Below, piece by piece: positions 19,236-28,327 of a stretch of DNA of 64,000 bases. The stretch is from contig NZ_QEPQ01000003.1 in assembly GCF_003252795.1 (NCBI RefSeq), forward strand, positions 372,001-436,000, read 5' to 3'. The stretch is from Haemophilus parainfluenzae. GTDB taxonomy: Bacteria; Pseudomonadota; Gammaproteobacteria; Enterobacterales; Pasteurellaceae. The notes under the pieces are model-generated. The model was not told the DNA's origin and did not search any database. It worked only from the letters and a program-made list of their open reading frames with translations. How positions within the stretch are numbered: the stretch's first letter is position 1; every line of letters starts with the position of its first letter. The position numbers and the translations under genes are program-made.

Positions 19236-19251
19236 TACTCACAAAGAGGTA
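19236..19251 (-). promoter_or_regulatory. NarP-like 7-2-7 heptamer pair upstream of nrfA
   Basis: TACTCAC-AA-AGAGGTA is an inverted heptamer pair with two-base spacing, the arrangement bound by NarL/NarP (TACYNMT and its complement); only one position deviates. It lies upstream of the FNR-like site relative to nrfA, as expected for nitrite/nitrate activation of nrf. Confidence 0.65.
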
Positions 19252-19456
19252 TACTTGGGTATAGGTAAAGTGGTAAGAGGAGAATACCTTGAAAGAGGAA
19301 GAAGTGCGGTCAATTTTTATCGTGTTTCTTACTTGTTTGAGAGAGATTAAAACCTTGTGATTAGCCACTCTAGATGGCTTTTTCTAATACCATTGTTACA
19401 CAAACGTTAAAATGTAAATTTTTTGTAAAAAAACAGTGTAAAAAGCAAACATTTCC

Positions 19457-19484
19457 TTGATCTTATATTTGGGTCAGTTATACT
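19457..19484 (+). promoter_or_regulatory. Likely promoter of the trimeric autotransporter gene
   Basis: TTGATC (19457-19462) and TATACT (19479-19484) with a 16-base spacer. Transcription would begin near 19491, leaving a leader of about 78 bases before ATG 19569, which is preceded by GGGAGA. Confidence 0.55.
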
Positions 19485-19568
19485 CCCAAAACTTAATGAT
19501 TTATTCGCTTAGTTTGTATTATTTGAGCGTGTTAGAAACTTGACCTATTTGTTTGGGAGAACCTTTTT

Positions 19569-22500
19569 ATGAACAAAGTATTTAAGATTATTTGGAACAA
19601 AACGACACAATCTTTTGTCGTGACATCAGAATTAGCAAAAGGAGCCGTAAAAGCTTCTTCAAACTCCGAACAACGTGTAACAAGCGAAACACGTTTATCT
19701 TCTCTTTTTAAACTTTCTGTCTCTTCTCTTATTTTAGCTGGAGTAGTATTGCCGGCACAAGCTATCGATATAAGTGAACCTCTTATTAAAATTACGGAGG
19801 GAGGACTTAACATGTTTAAGGGTGAAGCATCTGTGAATGGTGGCTCGAATATTGGGATTGGTCACAGTGCAACAATTTCAAATAATAGTCAGAGAGGACG
19901 AAATATTGCCATTGGTATGGGAGCGTATATTTCAGGCGCTAATAGCGAGGAATCAATTGCAATTGGTAGTTCGGGTGATGGGGCTCGAACTCAACGAACA
20001 GAAGTGAAAGGTGATCAATCTATTGCTATTGGTGCAAATACTTTAGCAAAAGGTAACTCATCTATTGTTATTGGTAACGATGATGTTGATAAAGTTAATG
20101 GTGGTAAATACAGTGGTGACGAAGTTGTTTATGAATATACGTTTAATGAAAATGGAACAGTTGCTACTAAAAAACAAATTCGATTAGATAGTTTTGCAAA
20201 TCGAGGTTTGATTTACAAAAAATTAACGGGTGAGAGTTTGAATGGATATTCTCCCGCGACAAGTGGTGAGGGCGCGGTAGCTATTGGTGTTAAAACACAA
20301 GCAGTGGGTGATTTCTCTACTGCACTAGGTACTAATGCAACTGCAACAAAATTTGGTACGCTTGCGCTTGGAACAGGTGCAAATGCTAATATAACCAACG
20401 CTGTTGCAATTGGTATGGCATCTGCAACGGACAAAGAAGGTATAGCTTATAAAGGTAAGGAAATTCTAGGAAATACTTATACTTGGGCTGGTGGTGCATC
20501 GGTTGATCCGGGTGATGTTGTATCAGTGGGTAAGAAACAATTTGAACGTCAAATTATTAACTTAGCACCTGGTGATGTTTCTGCAGATTCAACTGATGCA
20601 ATCAATGGTTCTCAGCTTTATTCAGCAATTCAACAAATTGAAAAAATGCGCTACTTCTCAGTGAATTCAACAATTGGTGTTAAAGATGATGCAACTGAGG
20701 AAAACCCAACTAATAGTATCAATAAAGGTGCTAAAGGTGAAAACTCTATTGCTATTGGACCAAATGCTCATACAACGAATACATCAACTGCGTCAATTGC
20801 AATTGGTTTAGGCTCTAATGCAACAGCGGCAAATGCGGTAGCATTAGGTCATAATTCAGTTGCAGGTTCAAATATGTTTGATGCTACATCTTCAGGGGCA
20901 ACATTTAAAAATGATGCTGGTGTCACTACGACTGTTTCATTTGCTGCAAATTCTTCAGCAATTGGTGGTGCAGTTTCTGTAGGTAAAGCAGGCAATGAGC
21001 GCCAAATCCAGAATGTTGCAGCGGGTCGTATTTCCGCGACTTCAACTGATGCAATTAACGGTTCACAACTTCACGCAGTATTAAACAATAGCGGTTTTAA
21101 CGTACAAGAAAATGGTTCACCTAAATCACGCATTAATAATAATGATGTAGTGAACTTCAAAGATGGAAACCTAACTACCGCGAATGTGACTAAAACCCCA
21201 AATGACACAATTGTGAAATTTGATGTGAATACAACAACTATCAATACTGATAAAGACGGCAATGCAACTGCAGAGAATCCAAGCAACTTAGCAACTGCAG
21301 GTGATGTGACTAGCGCAATTAATAAAGTACGTAATATGCCATTAACCTTTGCTGGAGATACTGGCACTAATGTAACACGTAAATTAGGTGAAACAGTTAA
21401 GTTAGTTGGTGGTGAAACTGATGCGGCTAAACTTTCTGATGGTAACATCGGTGTGGTAGCAGATGGCAATGATAAGTTAGAAATTAAATTGGCAAAGGAT
21501 ATCAAAGTTGATAGCGTAAAAGCAGGCGATACAACCATTAATACTGATGGTTTAAAAATCGCCGGTGGTCCAAGTGTTACTAAATCTGGCATTGATGCTG
21601 CGGGTAATAAAATTACTAATGTTGAAGCGGGTACCGATGACAAAGATGCTGTGAATTTTTCACAATTAAAAGATGTGGAAAAAGTAGCTAATAAAGGCTG
21701 GAATTTAACTGCTAATGGAGAAAATAGTAGTAATGTAGCACCTGGTGAAACGGTTGATTTGAATAACACCGATGGCAATATTAAAATTACCAAAAATGCA
21801 GCAGATGATAATGTGACGTTTAATTTAAATGAAACGATTAATGTTACTAATGTTAATGCTGCAGGTAATGTAACAGTTGGTGATACTGTTTTAAATACAG
21901 ATGGCTTGAATATTAAAGATGGTCCAAGTGTAACAAAATCTGGTATTGATGCTGCTGGCAAGAAAATTAGCAACGTAGCAGCAGGTGATGTAAATGAAAC
22001 ATCACAAGATGCAGTAAACGGTAGCCAACTTTATCAAACAATTAATAACCTCACCACAAAAGGCTTTGGATTAACTGCTCAAGATGGTAATTCTGTGAAG
22101 AAACCATTAGGTGAAACGGTTGAGGTTGTTGGCGCAGATAAAAATATCAGCACCAAGGTTGAAGAAGGTAAAGTTAAGATTGCTTTATCGAAAGATATCA
22201 AGGTTGATAGTGTCACTGCGGGCGATACCAAAATTGATAAAGATGGTTTGAAAGCAGGTGATGTTACCGTGACTAACGCACCAATTAAAGTAGATGGTAA
22301 CGTAGTAAATAACGTTAATGAGGCGATTAATCAAACTGCGAAACAAGCATTTAGTCCACTTACTTTTGCTGGTGATACTGGAAACAATGTAGAGCGTAAA
22401 TTAGGTGAAACAGTTAACCTAGTTGGTGGTGAAACGGACACGACTAAACTTTCCGATGGTAACATTGGTGTGGTAGCAGATGGCACTGATAAGTTAGAAA

Positions 22501-23804
22501 TTAAATTAGCTAAGGATATCAAAGTTGATAGCGTAAAAGCTGGCGATACAACCATTAATACTGATGGATTAACTATTGCTGGTGGGCCAAGTATAACCAA
22601 ATCAGGTATTGACGCTGCAGGTAAGAAAATTAGCAATGTTGGAGATGGCGATGTATCTAAAGATAGCAAAGATGCAATAAACGGTAGCCAACTTTATAAT
22701 GCTGTAGCGACCACTGATTTAAAACCTAATACAACAGGAAAAATTGATACACCTGTAGATGGCTCTAAATTGGTGAATGCAACCACAGTTGCAAATGCAA
22801 TCAATAATTCTGGTTGGAATGTCACTGTGAATAAAGACGGTGGTGAAGCTGAAGGTGAAACTGTTCAAAAGGTAAGCCCAGGTAATACCGTGACTTATAT
22901 CGCAGGACAAAATATCAAAATTAAGCAAGATGGCATGAATTTCACTATCTCTACTACGAAAGATTTAGAAGCCGGAGCGGTGAATGCCACAACGGTTAAT
23001 ACCACAACAATTAATCTTGGTGAAGGTGATAACTCAACGCCAATTACAGTAGTAAGTGGTAAAGATGCAGCACCAAATCTTGATGGTAAAACACCAAATC
23101 GTATGAACTTTGGTGGTGAAACTATCGCAACATTAAGCGATGGCTTAAAATTTGGCGCAAACGTAGGTGATGTTTACGGTGCGAAATTAAATAGCCAAAT
23201 CAATGTGAAAGGCGCAGATAGCAACACAAACTGGAGTGAGTTTGATGGTGGCGATAATGTGATGACAAACATTGATAAGAGCGGTAATCTTCGTGTAGGT
23301 ATCAAGAAAAACCTTAAAGTGGAAAGTGTAACTGCAAACAAATTCACTGCGGGTGATACTGTGATTGATGGCAATGGCGTAACCATTAAAAATGGTCCAA
23401 GCATGACTAAAAATGGTATTGATGCAGGTAATAAACAAATTACCAATGTTGCACCAGGGCGCATTGCAGCAGACAGTACTGATGCGGTAAACGGCAGCCA
23501 ATTACACGAAGTAAAAGCTGACATGAATAACAAGATCAATAAGTTAAATGGTCAAGTGAACAAGTTAGGTAAACGTGTAAATGCAGGTACAGCAAGCGCG
23601 TTAGCAGCGTCTCAATTACCACAAGCTTACATTCCAGGTAAGAGCATGGTGTCTGTGGCAGCGGGTAATTATCAAGGTCAAAATGCAGTGGCATTAGGTA
23701 TGTCACGTATTTCAGATAATGGTAAAATCATTATTCGTTTAGCAGGTACTAGCGATACACAAGGTAAAGTGGGTGTAGCAGTTGGTGCAGGCTACCACTG
23801 GTAA
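19569..23804 (+). CDS. Trimeric autotransporter adhesin (YadA/Hia family)
   Basis: A 1411-residue type Vc surface protein. It opens with an extended signal peptide region (MNKVFKIIWNKTTQSFVV) and a hydrophobic core ending LPAQA (cleavage about residue 65). YadA-like head repeats (IAIG, ALG, VAIG) fill about 90-290 and 385-470; necks of the form STDAINGSQL or DAVNGSQL recur near 340, 490, 820, 1040 and 1310. Stalk modules repeat, two of them (about 593-685 and 930-1022) nearly identical. A short coiled coil (MNNKINKLNGQVNKLGKRV) leads to the C-terminal trimeric barrel anchor ending VGVAVGAGYHW. The family mediates adhesion to host cells or matrix; the ligand is unknown. I saw no uptake sequence in its 4.2 kb. 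Confidence 0.96.
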   Translation: MNKVFKIIWNKTTQSFVVTSELAKGAVKASSNSEQRVTSETRLSSLFKLSVSSLILAGVVLPAQAIDISEPLIKITEGGLNMFKGEASVNGGSNIGIGHSATISNNSQRGRNIAIGMGAYISGANSEESIAIGSSGDGARTQRTEVKGDQSIAIGANTLAKGNSSIVIGNDDVDKVNGGKYSGDEVVYEYTFNENGTVATKKQIRLDSFANRGLIYKKLTGESLNGYSPATSGEGAVAIGVKTQAVGDFSTALGTNATATKFGTLALGTGANANITNAVAIGMASATDKEGIAYKGKEILGNTYTWAGGASVDPGDVVSVGKKQFERQIINLAPGDVSADSTDAINGSQLYSAIQQIEKMRYFSVNSTIGVKDDATEENPTNSINKGAKGENSIAIGPNAHTTNTSTASIAIGLGSNATAANAVALGHNSVAGSNMFDATSSGATFKNDAGVTTTVSFAANSSAIGGAVSVGKAGNERQIQNVAAGRISATSTDAINGSQLHAVLNNSGFNVQENGSPKSRINNNDVVNFKDGNLTTANVTKTPNDTIVKFDVNTTTINTDKDGNATAENPSNLATAGDVTSAINKVRNMPLTFAGDTGTNVTRKLGETVKLVGGETDAAKLSDGNIGVVADGNDKLEIKLAKDIKVDSVKAGDTTINTDGLKIAGGPSVTKSGIDAAGNKITNVEAGTDDKDAVNFSQLKDVEKVANKGWNLTANGENSSNVAPGETVDLNNTDGNIKITKNAADDNVTFNLNETINVTNVNAAGNVTVGDTVLNTDGLNIKDGPSVTKSGIDAAGKKISNVAAGDVNETSQDAVNGSQLYQTINNLTTKGFGLTAQDGNSVKKPLGETVEVVGADKNISTKVEEGKVKIALSKDIKVDSVTAGDTKIDKDGLKAGDVTVTNAPIKVDGNVVNNVNEAINQTAKQAFSPLTFAGDTGNNVERKLGETVNLVGGETDTTKLSDGNIGVVADGTDKLEIKLAKDIKVDSVKAGDTTINTDGLTIAGGPSITKSGIDAAGKKISNVGDGDVSKDSKDAINGSQLYNAVATTDLKPNTTGKIDTPVDGSKLVNATTVANAINNSGWNVTVNKDGGEAEGETVQKVSPGNTVTYIAGQNIKIKQDGMNFTISTTKDLEAGAVNATTVNTTTINLGEGDNSTPITVVSGKDAAPNLDGKTPNRMNFGGETIATLSDGLKFGANVGDVYGAKLNSQINVKGADSNTNWSEFDGGDNVMTNIDKSGNLRVGIKKNLKVESVTANKFTAGDTVIDGNGVTIKNGPSMTKNGIDAGNKQITNVAPGRIAADSTDAVNGSQLHEVKADMNNKINKLNGQVNKLGKRVNAGTASALAASQLPQAYIPGKSMVSVAAGNYQGQNAVALGMSRISDNGKIIIRLAGTSDTQGKVGVAVGAGYHW
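21346..22640 (+). repeat. Long imperfect direct repeat inside the autotransporter gene
   Basis: About 285 bases from 21346 recur from 22357, 1011 bases away and in frame. Both copies encode PLTFAGDTG, KLGETV, LVGGETD, LSDGNIGVVADG and KLEIKLAKDIKVDSVKAGDT. Long identical stretches make the pair a substrate for recombination that would delete or duplicate 337 residues of stalk. Confidence 0.85.
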
Positions 23805-23820
23805 TTTATTGTTAATAAAT

Positions 23821-23848
23821 AAAAGGCATGGGAAACCATGCCTTTTTT
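23821..23848 (+). terminator. Terminator of the autotransporter gene
   Basis: AAAAGGCATGG, GAAA tetraloop, CCATGCC then six T, starting 16 bases after the stop codon. Confidence 0.9.
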
Positions 23849-23917
23849 ATTGCCAAAAGTGCGGTCGATTTTCATCGCGTTTTTCGTATAATAGGGTGAG
23901 TCAACTCGGAGAAGAAT

Positions 23918-24637
23918 ATGATTATCGGACCTTATATCAACGCACTAGCGATTATCAGTGGTGCAGTTATCGGTGCGGTGCTCGGTGGGCGCATTCCAGA
24001 ACGTTTACGCACTAATCTAACCTTAATCTTTGGCTTGTGCTCGATGGGCATGGGTATTGTGATGGTGGCGAAAACCACCAATATGCCGGCAATGATTTTA
24101 TCGCTGTTATTAGGGACGATAATTGGCGAGTTGCTTTTATTGGAACAGGGGATCAATAAACTGGCATCATCAGCCAAAGGCCTTGTTGAAAAAATGTTCC
24201 CTGATAAGCCAAGTAGCATGAGTAGCCAAGAAGAGTTCTTATCTAAATTTGTTGCGATTGTAGTTTTGTTTTCATTTAGTGGAACGGGTATTTTTGGGGC
24301 GATGAATGAGGGGATGAGTGGTAATTTTGATATCCTCATTGTGAAATCCTTTTTAGATTTTTTCACGGCGATGATCTTTGCCACATCACTCGGCATTTCT
24401 GTGGCAAGTATTTTTGTGCCACAAACATTGGTTCAAGTGATTTTAGCTTATTCTGCGGTGTTTATTATTCCTTTTGTGACACCTGAAATGCGAGGTGATT
24501 TTGCTGCGGTAGGCGGTATGCTAATGATTGCGGCGGGCTTTCGCATTTGTAATATCCAAATGTTCCATGTGGCGAATATGCTGCCGGCTCTTTTCCTTGC
24601 CATGCCAATTTCTCATTTCTGGAGTACTTTTTTCTAA
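23918..24637 (+). CDS. DUF554 family membrane protein
   Basis: A 239-residue polytopic membrane protein. The opening IIGPYINALAIISGAVIGAVLGGRIPERLR and the later FSGTGIFGAMNEGMSGN are typical of the DUF554 family (E. coli YqgA, B. subtilis YdfK). Function is unknown; transport has been proposed only from topology. A TATAAT at 23887-23892 and an uptake sequence near 23858 lie upstream, with GGAGAAG as Shine-Dalgarno. It converges on mutM. Confidence 0.88.
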   Translation: MIIGPYINALAIISGAVIGAVLGGRIPERLRTNLTLIFGLCSMGMGIVMVAKTTNMPAMILSLLLGTIIGELLLLEQGINKLASSAKGLVEKMFPDKPSSMSSQEEFLSKFVAIVVLFSFSGTGIFGAMNEGMSGNFDILIVKSFLDFFTAMIFATSLGISVASIFVPQTLVQVILAYSAVFIIPFVTPEMRGDFAAVGGMLMIAAGFRICNIQMFHVANMLPALFLAMPISHFWSTFF

Positions 24638-24640
24638 AAC

Positions 24641-24661
24641 ATAGGCGTGTATCACGCCTAT
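24641..24661 (+). terminator. Terminator between DUF554 gene and mutM
   Basis: ATAGGCGTG, TAT loop, CACGCCTAT followed by TTCTTTTTC on the plus strand. The distal arm overlaps the last codons of the convergent mutM gene. Confidence 0.75.
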
Positions 24662-25473
24662 TTCTTTTTCTGACAATGAGGGCAATAAAAGCTATTGCGT
24701 TGCCCAATAATCATGCTTTCAATCTTAGTGCCACATTTAGGGCAAGGCTTATCTTTGTTTCCGTACACTAATAATTCCTGGGCAAAATAACCAGGGCGAC
24801 CATCAGGTTGTAAGAAATCTTTTAATGTTGTACCACCTTGTGTAATGGCTTTCGCTAATACGTTTTTAATCGTTTCAACGAGTAAGGCACATTGGTTCCG
24901 AGTAAGATTTTCGGCTAATTTCATTGGGTGTAAACCACATAAAAAGAGCGTTTCATTGGCATAAATATTTCCTACACCCACGACGACAGCATTATCCATT
25001 AAAAAGGTTTTAAGTGCGGTCGATTTTTTGCGTGATTTCTTAAAAAGGTATTCAGCATTAAATTCATCTGAAAGCGGTTCAGGACCAAGTTTTAGAAAAA
25101 GATGAAAGTCATCTAAACTTTCTGTCCATAACCATGCACCGAAGCGTCTCGGGTCGTTATAACGTAGTAATTTGCCATTATTCATCACAATATCAAGGTG
25201 ATCATGTTTATCAATAGGACTATCGTGCGGCACAATTCGAACGGAGCCAGACATCCCCAAATGACCAATGATGTAACCTTTTTCTGTATGAATAATGAGA
25301 TATTTCGCACGACGAGAAGTATCTAAAATTTTGACGTTTTTGAGCGTTGTTAATTCAGGAGAGACAACCCAGCGTAATTGTGGTTGGCGCACTACAATTT
25401 TTTCGATGGTAAAACCTTTTAAATAGGGAGTGACACCGCGTAGGGCTGTTTCGACTTCAGGAAGTTCAGGCAT
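24658..25473 (-). CDS. mutM: Formamidopyrimidine-DNA glycosylase MutM (Fpg)
   Basis: Removes 8-oxoguanine and ring-opened purines from DNA. The mature N terminus is [13 protein letters not shown], whose Pro is the catalytic nucleophile; the C-terminal zinc finger CPKCGTKIE...FYCPHC is intact. The frame runs 15 codons further up to 25518 but the catalytic Pro must follow the initiator Met, which fixes the start at 25473 (271 residues). It follows rpmB-rpmG on the same strand with the rpmG terminator in between, the same neighbourhood as in E. coli. Confidence 0.96.
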   Translation of the reverse strand: MPELPEVETALRGVTPYLKGFTIEKIVVRQPQLRWVVSPELTTLKNVKILDTSRRAKYLIIHTEKGYIIGHLGMSGSVRIVPHDSPIDKHDHLDIVMNNGKLLRYNDPRRFGAWLWTESLDDFHLFLKLGPEPLSDEFNAEYLFKKSRKKSTALKTFLMDNAVVVGVGNIYANETLFLCGLHPMKLAENLTRNQCALLVETIKNVLAKAITQGGTTLKDFLQPDGRPGYFAQELLVYGNKDKPCPKCGTKIESMIIGQRNSFYCPHCQKKK

Positions 25474-25502
25474 AGATAATCTCGGTAATGAATTTGTGAT
25501 AT

Positions 25503-25532
25503 AAAAAAACCCGAACAATGTCGGGCTTTTTT
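25503..25532 (-). terminator. Terminator of rpmB-rpmG
   Basis: On the minus strand AAAAAAGCCCGA, loop CATTGT, TCGGG then TTTTTTTA; it starts 14 bases after the rpmG stop and lies just upstream of mutM, so mutM needs read-through or its own promoter. Confidence 0.8.
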
Positions 25533-25545
25533 CAAATCAGCAAAA

Positions 25546-25716
25546 TTATTTGATTTTTGCTTCTTTATAGATAACGTGTTTACGCACTACTGGATCAAAT
25601 TTTTTGATTTCCATTTTTTCAGGCATATTACGTTTGTTTTTATCAGTTGTGTAGAAGTGACCAGTCTCTGCTGTAGAAACTAAACGGATTTTCTCACGAG
25701 CGCCTTTAGCTGCCAT
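25546..25716 (-). CDS. rpmG: 50S ribosomal protein L33
   Basis: A 56-residue protein, [20 protein letters not shown] at the N terminus and [10 protein letters not shown] at the C terminus, the standard bL33 of Gammaproteobacteria. It lacks the zinc-binding cysteine pairs of the alternative C+ form. It starts 11 bases after rpmB with a GGAG site and is the second gene of the rpmBG operon. Confidence 0.97.
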
Positions 25717-25727
25717 GTTTTAGCTCC

Positions 25728-25964
25728 TTAGATTTTTTCGCCACGAGCACGGATTTCAGCTAACACTGCATCAATGCCTTTTTTATCGATAATACGCATA
25801 CCTTTCGCAGTTAAACGTAAGGTTACGAAACGGTTTTCACTTTCAACCCAGAAACGGTGAGTGTGAAGGTTTGGAAGAAAACGACGACGTGTCGCATTCA
25901 ACGCGTGTGAGCGGTTGTTACCCACAGCTGGACGCTTGCCTGTTACTTGACAAACTCTAGACAT
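25728..25964 (-). CDS. rpmB: 50S ribosomal protein L28
   Basis: A 78-residue bL28, [20 protein letters not shown] at the N terminus. Four upstream codons (MEII) are in frame, but the ATG at 25964 has GGAG at proper spacing and gives the family start SRVCQ. It is transcribed from a strong promoter at 26087-26115 with a leader of about 115 bases containing two inverted repeats. Confidence 0.97.
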
Positions 25965-25986
25965 AATAATCTCCAATAATTTAAAT

Positions 25987-26002
25987 ATAAGCTCGAGCTT
26001 AT
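25987..26002 (-). promoter_or_regulatory. Perfect palindrome in the rpmB leader
   Basis: ATAAGCTCGAGCTTAT is a perfect 16-base palindrome about 25 bases upstream of the rpmB start. A second inverted repeat, AAGCTT...AAGCTT, lies at 26016-26031. Both are in the untranslated leader and could fold as hairpins near the ribosome-binding site. Confidence 0.5.
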
Positions 26003-26086
26003 GGTTCGGATAATGAAGCTTAAAACTAAGCTTGCTTCCTCGTCAGGTCGCAGTATCCGACCCACTTACTATATTAAAGGTCGCAA

Positions 26087-26115
26087 ATTATACTGACTTT
26101 ATTTTCATTTCTCAA
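26087..26115 (-). promoter_or_regulatory. Sigma-70 promoter of rpmB-rpmG
   Basis: On the minus strand TTGAGA (26115-26110) and a perfect TATAAT (26092-26087) with a 17-base spacer. Transcription would begin near 26080. Confidence 0.75.
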
Positions 26116-26182
26116 GTCTAAAAGCGATTTTTCCGTCTTTAAATGGAAATGAACGATAAAAAAATCATCAAATTCCCTAAAA

Positions 26183-26848
26183 CTATAACAGATTATGCTC
26201 TGCAAAAGAATAACAAGTGCCTTTGCCGACAATAAAATGATCCAAAATACGAATATCCATTAACTCAGCAGCCTCAATAATTTTTTGTGTGATCATTTTG
26301 TCAGAATAGCTTGGTTCTGCCAGACCAGAAGGGTGGTTGTGAGCTAGAATTAAGGCGGCAGCATTGCAGTAAAGGCTTTCTTTAATGATTTCACGTGGAT
26401 AAACATTCGTCACATTAATTGTGCCTAAAAATAACCGTTCTTTTTTAATTAAGCGATGTTGATTATCTAAAAATAACACCATAAAAATTTCACGTTCTTC
26501 GTGATGAAGCTCTGCTTGAAGATAAAGTTTTACCGTGGATGTGTCGCTAAATACGTGCTCTATCAGCAATTCTTGTTTCAGATAACGCTTTGTCATTTCT
26601 GTGGTGGCTTGCAGTTGAATAAACTGCGTAATGCCTAATCCTTTTACTTTGCAAAAGGCTTCTTTATCAGCACTTAATAAGGTTCGAAGAGAGCCAAAAT
26701 GTTGCAGCACGTTATGTGATAATTCCATGACAGGGCAACCTTTAATCCCTGTTCGTAGAAAAATAGCAAGTAATTCGTGATCCTCTAGGGCTTCAACACC
26801 GAATTTCAACAATTTTTCGCGAGGCATTAAAGGAGAATTTGTTTGCAT
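26183..26848 (-). CDS. radC: RadC-family JAB domain protein
   Basis: A 221-residue protein with an N-terminal helix-hairpin-helix region (LLSADKEAFCKVKGLG) and the JAMM metal motif LAHNHPSGLAEPSYSD near residues 170-185. Despite the name, a DNA repair role is doubtful; the biochemical function is unsettled. A TTG-initiated extension to 26881 would run through an uptake sequence; ATG 26848 gives the standard length. It is divergent from coaBC. Confidence 0.92.
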   Translation of the reverse strand: MQTNSPLMPREKLLKFGVEALEDHELLAIFLRTGIKGCPVMELSHNVLQHFGSLRTLLSADKEAFCKVKGLGITQFIQLQATTEMTKRYLKQELLIEHVFSDTSTVKLYLQAELHHEEREIFMVLFLDNQHRLIKKERLFLGTINVTNVYPREIIKESLYCNAAALILAHNHPSGLAEPSYSDKMITQKIIEAAELMDIRILDHFIVGKGTCYSFAEHNLL

Positions 26849-27051
26849 ATTAATATGATGAAAAGAAAAAAGTGCGGTCAATTTTCATGATGTTTTGAAT
26901 CTTTGCGAGAAGTCAGTTTTATTTTTGGAACAGCGATCACAAAAATAAAATTTTTTATTGGTGAAATTTGAAGTAAAATAGGCGACCTTAAGTTGTTAAG
27001 TACTAACACACAAAAACATATCCATTCTATTAAGTCGTAGCGGAGTAGCAA

Positions 27052-28254
27052 ATGAGCTTGAGCGGAAAGCGTATTGTTGTCGGGATTACAGGGGGCATAG
27101 CCGCCTATAAAACCATTGAGTTTATCCGTTTGTTACGCAAATCTAACGCAGAAGTTCGAGTGGCTTTAACACCTGCCGCCGCTGAATTTGTCACGCCTTT
27201 AACGCTACAAGCCATTTCAGGCCATGCGGTTTCTCAATCTTTACTCGATCCTCAAGCCGAATTAGCTATGGGGCACATTGAGCTAGCCAAATGGGCTGAT
27301 GCGATTGTCATTGCACCAGCCAGTGCCGATTTTATTGCGCGTTTAACCGTTGGAATGGCAAATGATTTACTCAGTACGATTTGTCTTGCGACAAGTGCGC
27401 CTATTTTGCTCGCTCCAGCGATGAATCAACAGATGTACCGTCAGGCGATTACACAACAAAATTTAACCGCCCTTTCTGCGCGAGGTATTCATTTTGTGGG
27501 ACCTAATAGCGGCTTTCAGGCTTGTGGCGATGTGGGCGCAGGCAGAATGTCAGAACCCACTGAAATCTTTGAATCGCTTCAATCACTTTTTGCCGTTTAC
27601 CAAGATTTAGCCGATTTAAGCGTTACCATTACGGCAGGTCCAACGCGTGAAGCTATCGATCCTGTTCGTTATATTTCTAATCACAGCTCAGGCAAAATGG
27701 GCTTTGCGATAGCCGAGGCCTTTGCCAAACGTGGGGCAAATGTCACCTTAATTGCGGGTCCTGTTAATTTGGCTACGCCGAAGAATGTTCATCGTATTGA
27801 TGTGATAACTGCCCATGAAATGTGGCAAGCCTCTCTTGAAAGTGCGGTCAAAAATTGTATCTTTATTGGCTGTGCTGCAGTGGCAGATTATCGAGTCGCG
27901 GAAGTTGCTGAGCAAAAAATTAAGAAAACCAATGATAACGATGAGCTTTCTCTTAAATTGGTGAAAAATCCAGACATTATCGCAAGTGTCGCAAGTTTAG
28001 AAAAAGATCGTCCATTTGTCGTAGGCTTTGCAGCTGAAACGCAAAATGTTGCTGAATATGCGAAGAGCAAACTTCAACGAAAAAATTTAGATATGATTTG
28101 TGCCAATGATGTATCGGGTGGACAAGTATTCGGACAAGATCAAAATGCTTTGCAGATCTTTTGGAAAACAGGCGAAAAAGCGTTGCCGTTGGCTGACAAA
28201 AATAAATTGGCAGAAGTGTTAGTCACAGAAATTGTTGAGCATTATCACAAATAA
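27052..28254 (+). CDS. coaBC: Bifunctional phosphopantothenoylcysteine decarboxylase/synthetase CoaBC
   Basis: A 400-residue fusion for two steps of coenzyme A synthesis. The CoaC half starts [16 protein letters not shown], with the FMN/substrate signature MNQQMYRQ near residue 125 and GRMSEP near 165. The CoaB half begins at about 195 with [20 protein letters not shown] and has [15 protein letters not shown] follows a GGAG site. An uptake sequence falls inside and encodes SAVK. Divergent from radC as in E. coli. Confidence 0.96.
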   Translation: MSLSGKRIVVGITGGIAAYKTIEFIRLLRKSNAEVRVALTPAAAEFVTPLTLQAISGHAVSQSLLDPQAELAMGHIELAKWADAIVIAPASADFIARLTVGMANDLLSTICLATSAPILLAPAMNQQMYRQAITQQNLTALSARGIHFVGPNSGFQACGDVGAGRMSEPTEIFESLQSLFAVYQDLADLSVTITAGPTREAIDPVRYISNHSSGKMGFAIAEAFAKRGANVTLIAGPVNLATPKNVHRIDVITAHEMWQASLESAVKNCIFIGCAAVADYRVAEVAEQKIKKTNDNDELSLKLVKNPDIIASVASLEKDRPFVVGFAAETQNVAEYAKSKLQRKNLDMICANDVSGGQVFGQDQNALQIFWKTGEKALPLADKNKLAEVLVTEIVEHYHK

Positions 28255-28327
28255 AATAGGCTAAAAATTCGTTAGATTTTGTGACCGCACTTTTATATGA
28301 CAGATTTCTTTTAAAGGATAAATAAGC

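Larger units (their letters stand above)
19070..19568. other. Divergent regulatory region between nrfA and the autotransporter gene
   Basis: Nearly 500 bases with no convincing gene. It holds the FNR-like and NarP-like sites of nrfA (19207-19251), an uptake sequence at about 19302, a weak stem (AGCCA/TGGCT, 19363-19379, then five T) and a sigma-70-like promoter for the autotransporter (19457-19484). A 24-codon TTG frame near 19290 is not supported. I see no tRNA or structured RNA. Confidence 0.7.

Noticed and set aside
19290-19361. A 24-codon TTG frame with AGAGGAG upstream in the nrfA-adhesin gap
   Set aside because: Non-ATG start, contains a USS, no similarity or conservation evidence; likely chance.
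21071-21973. A 300-codon open frame antisense to the autotransporter gene
   Set aside because: It is the mirror of repetitive, codon-biased adhesin sequence, with no start site or recognisable domain; similar antisense frames recur under each stalk repeat.
23932-24396. A 154-codon open frame antisense to the DUF554 gene
   Set aside because: The opposite strand encodes a clear family protein with promoter and Shine-Dalgarno site; the antisense frame has neither.
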